Assembly: GCA_003118195.1 (NCBI GenBank)
Contig: BEXV01000790.1
Span: 41,944 to 54,652 of the forward strand
Direction of reading: 5' to 3'
Origin: Hemicentrotus pulcherrimus
Lineage: Eukaryota > Echinodermata > Echinoidea > Camarodonta > Strongylocentrotidae
Length of the DNA: 12,709 bases
Shown here: positions 1-12,709 of the stretch, in pieces
Layout: each line of letters starts with the position of its first letter
How positions within the stretch are numbered: the first letter of the stretch is position 1
Program-made: the position numbers and the translations under genes
Notes under the pieces: model-generated
Databases searched by the model: none
What the model saw: the letters and a program-made list of their open reading frames with translations, nothing else
What the model was told of the DNA's origin: nothing

Positions 1-21
1 CCCCCCCCCCCCCCACCCCCC
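1..21. repeat. Poly-C run, C14-A-C6
   Basis: Homopolymer at the left edge, poly-G in transcript sense. Its length may be unreliable, as homopolymers often are in assemblies. Confidence 0.9.
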
Positions 22-457
22 AGTATAACCATACTTTAAATACTGACAGAGTTACTCTGTTGAAATAATACCAAATACACAAATAAATACATTTTCCCCA
101 ACCATTAAAGGTATATGTATTACAATACAACTAGCCAAATTGACAATGAAAATGAGTGGACATACATCATCCTATCATGGAGGCTCGTCTGTATCAGTGG
201 ATATACAACATATCTATGATTACGCTTGCCCAAAGATTTAAAATGGAACTCAATCGCAATTAAACCTTTCTTAACAAGTAAGAAAGTAGGATACTAATAC
301 TGAAACAAACTCTTTATTTTCCACAGTAACCCGCCACTTCAAACCCAAAACATCCATCAACCCCTCATATCACGACCCATTTGAAATGTCAAAATGTTAT
401 TATAAAGATAAAGCTGTACAACCAGACCACTCAAGGGAAAAGAAAGGTTCTTTATAA

Positions 458-491
458 GGGGATTCCCCAGGTCAGGGGATTCCCCAGGTCA
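458..491. repeat. Two exact copies of a 17-bp unit containing ggggattcccc
   Basis: 458-474 and 475-491 are identical (ggggattccccaggtca). Each holds an 11-bp near-palindrome that fits the NF-kappaB/Rel consensus GGGRNWYYCC. It lies in an intron of WDFY3; regulatory function is only a possibility. Confidence 0.9.
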
Positions 492-1568
492 GGATGGTGT
501 GGTAGAATGGAGTTTCCACCAGTGGAACGGGGATGAAAGGGGGGTAATAAAGCAAAGAAGAAGCACCTGCACTCCCAAAACAGGAATTCTTCCGGGGTGT
601 CTATAAACAAATAGAAAGCCTACACCAGGATCTAATGCAGGAGGGTACAGAGTGTGATAATTGGTTTCTTCCAATAGTCACAGCCTTTGTCCATCATGCA
701 AATACCAATTTGTTAGTAGTACTTTTGATATGACTAGATTTTCATGATTTCTAAACTTTAAATACACGATTACGTCTAGGGGTTAATCAAGATCTCTTGA
801 AAGCTATCGTAAAGAAAGAATTTCAAATCTGTATGTTTTTGTAGTGAAGGCTAGTGAAATCAAATGCTTACCTAAGACCCAGCAAGACGGTCTAGTACAT
901 GCTTATGAGATAACAAAGCAGTAACAAAGGAAAAGGGATTATTGCATAATAAAGGTAGTTAGAGAGGGAGCACTCAGGAACTGGATTAACCTGGGGATTT
1001 TTAAAGGAAGCCATGGATTAAGGAGGGGGCAAAAACAAATGTTATGGGTCAAGACAGTTGTCTGGCTATGAATGTAACTTTCACTGGAAGTGTAATGTAA
1101 TTCATAATCAAGAAAAGTCTGAGATATTTAACTCAAAAGTTCATCTGGATTTCTATTAAAAAGGTCGAAGAGATTTCAAATTGAGAAAAATATTTGTTTG
1201 TTTTTTACTTCTAATTCCCTGATATAATTTGGCACTTTTGGGCCAATTTTTTTCAGAGTCATGTACTGGAGAAGAAACAAAAACCCAGTAATGATGATAT
1301 AATCATCTAGAATATTAATGAAGGCATGCTTCTTTGCCTGCACAATAAATAATGTTGTTAATATATAAAGGAAATGTGAGTAGTTTTTATTTTACATACA
1401 TGAAACTGCACTTCAATAATTGTAAGAGTCAAAGGAGAAAAATCAGGTACAGAAAACATGATGAACTTCATGTTATTCTTTCGAGAAAAAGAGAATTTTT
1501 AAGATTAATTCATGACCAGAAAATAAGCAGATGTTTAATTCCCATAAAAATCTAAAAATCTAAAATGC

Positions 1569-1596
1569 AAAAAAAAAAAAACTGATTTTTTTTTTT
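1569..1596. repeat. A13-ctga-T11 snap-back tract
   Basis: A run of 13 A, a 4-base spacer and 11 T form a simple fold-back. Probably low-complexity intronic sequence. Confidence 0.8.
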
Positions 1597-2571
1597 CCTT
1601 CTTACAACTCTTAATTCACAAGTTTGCAGTGTCAGCATGTGGGTAGTCATTTAAAGGACTGTGGAGTTTGAAAGGGGATAGAAAAAAGAGTGAGTAAGAG
1701 AGAGGTATACATTCAGTTTCGTCCCATGTAGAGCTACTTGGGAGGGTCACTTCTAAATCATGTAACTCAGTCATTCGTATCCCATGTCAAGAGGCCAAGC
1801 ATATCACAAAGTTCCTACAAAAATGTATGACTACTCCCAACACACAGGTACATTGATGTTTAATTAGTGATTGCTTATCACAGCATTTCTAGACACTTCT
1901 TCTGAATCCTCAACAAATATCATGTAAATAAATATATCAATAATCAAATACATGTAGGATATTATCTCATTAAACTGGCTAAAGATATCACGATTAAAAA
2001 AAAAAAGCATCACCATACGTACATAGCATTCCGTAAATCAAGAATGTTCGCATACAATAAATTTAATTACCCAAGGAATGGCGTGAATATCACTACAAAA
2101 CCTATACTTGGACAGACAGTTTAAGATATTCTTTTGATAGTACTATCCCATCCTCTGCCTTACCAGGAATTTAAAAAAAAATCCCATCAATTCACCTTGA
2201 ATAATCTAAAGCTAACACTAAGTAAAGGCAATTTTCCCTACTCAGTATAATGAGCAACTACCCTGTTAAAAGCTAATACAATGTAGACACAGGTGTTCTT
2301 CTTCTCAGGTCATCAACCAATGAATAATTTGCCCAAGTCTATTACTTAATATGTACTATTTCCATAAATAAATCAACCCTTAATAATAGACCTGGAACTT
2401 GTTTGTAATTCTGAAGCAATTACTGACAAATATGACATGATTAAATGACTAAGAAAAGTCAAAAATATTTGTTTGACTTCCCCTTATTGGTCAGATGTGG
2501 ATTGTAAGTTGGGAATGGATGTAGAATATTTGACATGGGTCACAGTTGTTGACCTTTGATCTCTAGCTTAC

Positions 2572-12709
<10,138 letters not shown>

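Larger units (their letters stand above)
1..2571 (-). other. Intron after e16 (partial, continues left)
   Basis: At least 2571 bases without a recognisable exon. I looked for the next BEACH segment (AYHYGTHYSS) on the minus strand and did not find it. It holds a C-rich run at 1-21, a 17-bp tandem repeat at 458-491 and an A/T hairpin tract at 1569-1596. ORFs at 489-674 and 1352-1555 have no family resemblance. Confidence 0.8.

Noticed and set aside
1..2571. Further WDFY3 exons encoding the rest of BEACH
   Set aside because: I searched the minus strand for the expected AYHYGTHYS segment and for donor-acceptor bounded open stretches and found none that fit.

Overview
The window is animal nuclear DNA, not a bacterial or phage region. 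It is AT-rich, has short GT-AG-spliced exons separated by introns of 0.3 to 1.3 kb, carries many microsatellites and hairpin-type repeats, and contains no compact ORFs. The repeats suggest a marine invertebrate: a short hairpin element at 7766-7853, a 'gcgctatataag' tail followed by (ATT)n near 11938-12016, and a 'aaataaataaacttgaa' tail near 10369-10409. An echinoderm such as a sea urchin or sea star is my best guess from recall, with moderate to low confidence.

One gene explains all the coding signal. It lies on the minus strand and enters at the right edge (12709). I recognise it as the orthologue of WDFY3/ALFY (blue cheese in Drosophila), a giant BEACH-domain scaffold for selective autophagy. 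Sixteen coding exons can be placed with matching phases at every junction. They give 1846 nt, or 615 codons plus one base. Residue numbers in the entries count from the first codon in the window. Reading right to left, 12524-12709 down to 8547-8768 encode the conserved region before the PH domain, ending in the GLWGPP and DKWMLDMTEGP motifs. Exons 7905-8088 and 6689-6849 (or its copy) encode an acidic, serine- and glutamine-rich linker. Exons 6020-6168, 5450-5570, 4897-4982 and the start of 4292-4375 encode the PH-BEACH domain. Exons 3879-3933, 3289-3408 and 2572-2689 encode the first part of BEACH, including [11 protein letters not shown]. The rest of BEACH, the WD40 repeats and the FYVE domain must lie left of the window, and the N-terminal majority to the right. 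No promoter, start codon or polyadenylation region of this gene is present.

The most notable anomaly is a direct tandem duplication of about 0.47 kb (6403-6866 and 6868-7358) that carries a complete 161-nt exon. The two copies are separated by the only N in the window (6867). They differ by four substitutions and one 27-bp indel. Splicing both copies together shifts the frame and meets a stop at the seventh codon of the second copy. The simplest reading is two haplotypes joined end to end during assembly. A real duplicated exon used in a mutually exclusive way is the alternative.

The remaining sequence is intronic. The first 2571 bases are part of one large intron with no exon I can find; it holds a 17-bp tandem repeat containing two matches to the NF-kappaB consensus. 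Other introns hold CT/CA, AC, AT, ATT and CAT/CAC repeats, two likely non-autonomous hairpin elements and one probable retrotransposon 3' end. I see no tRNA, rRNA, CRISPR array, viral gene or novel defence-like system.
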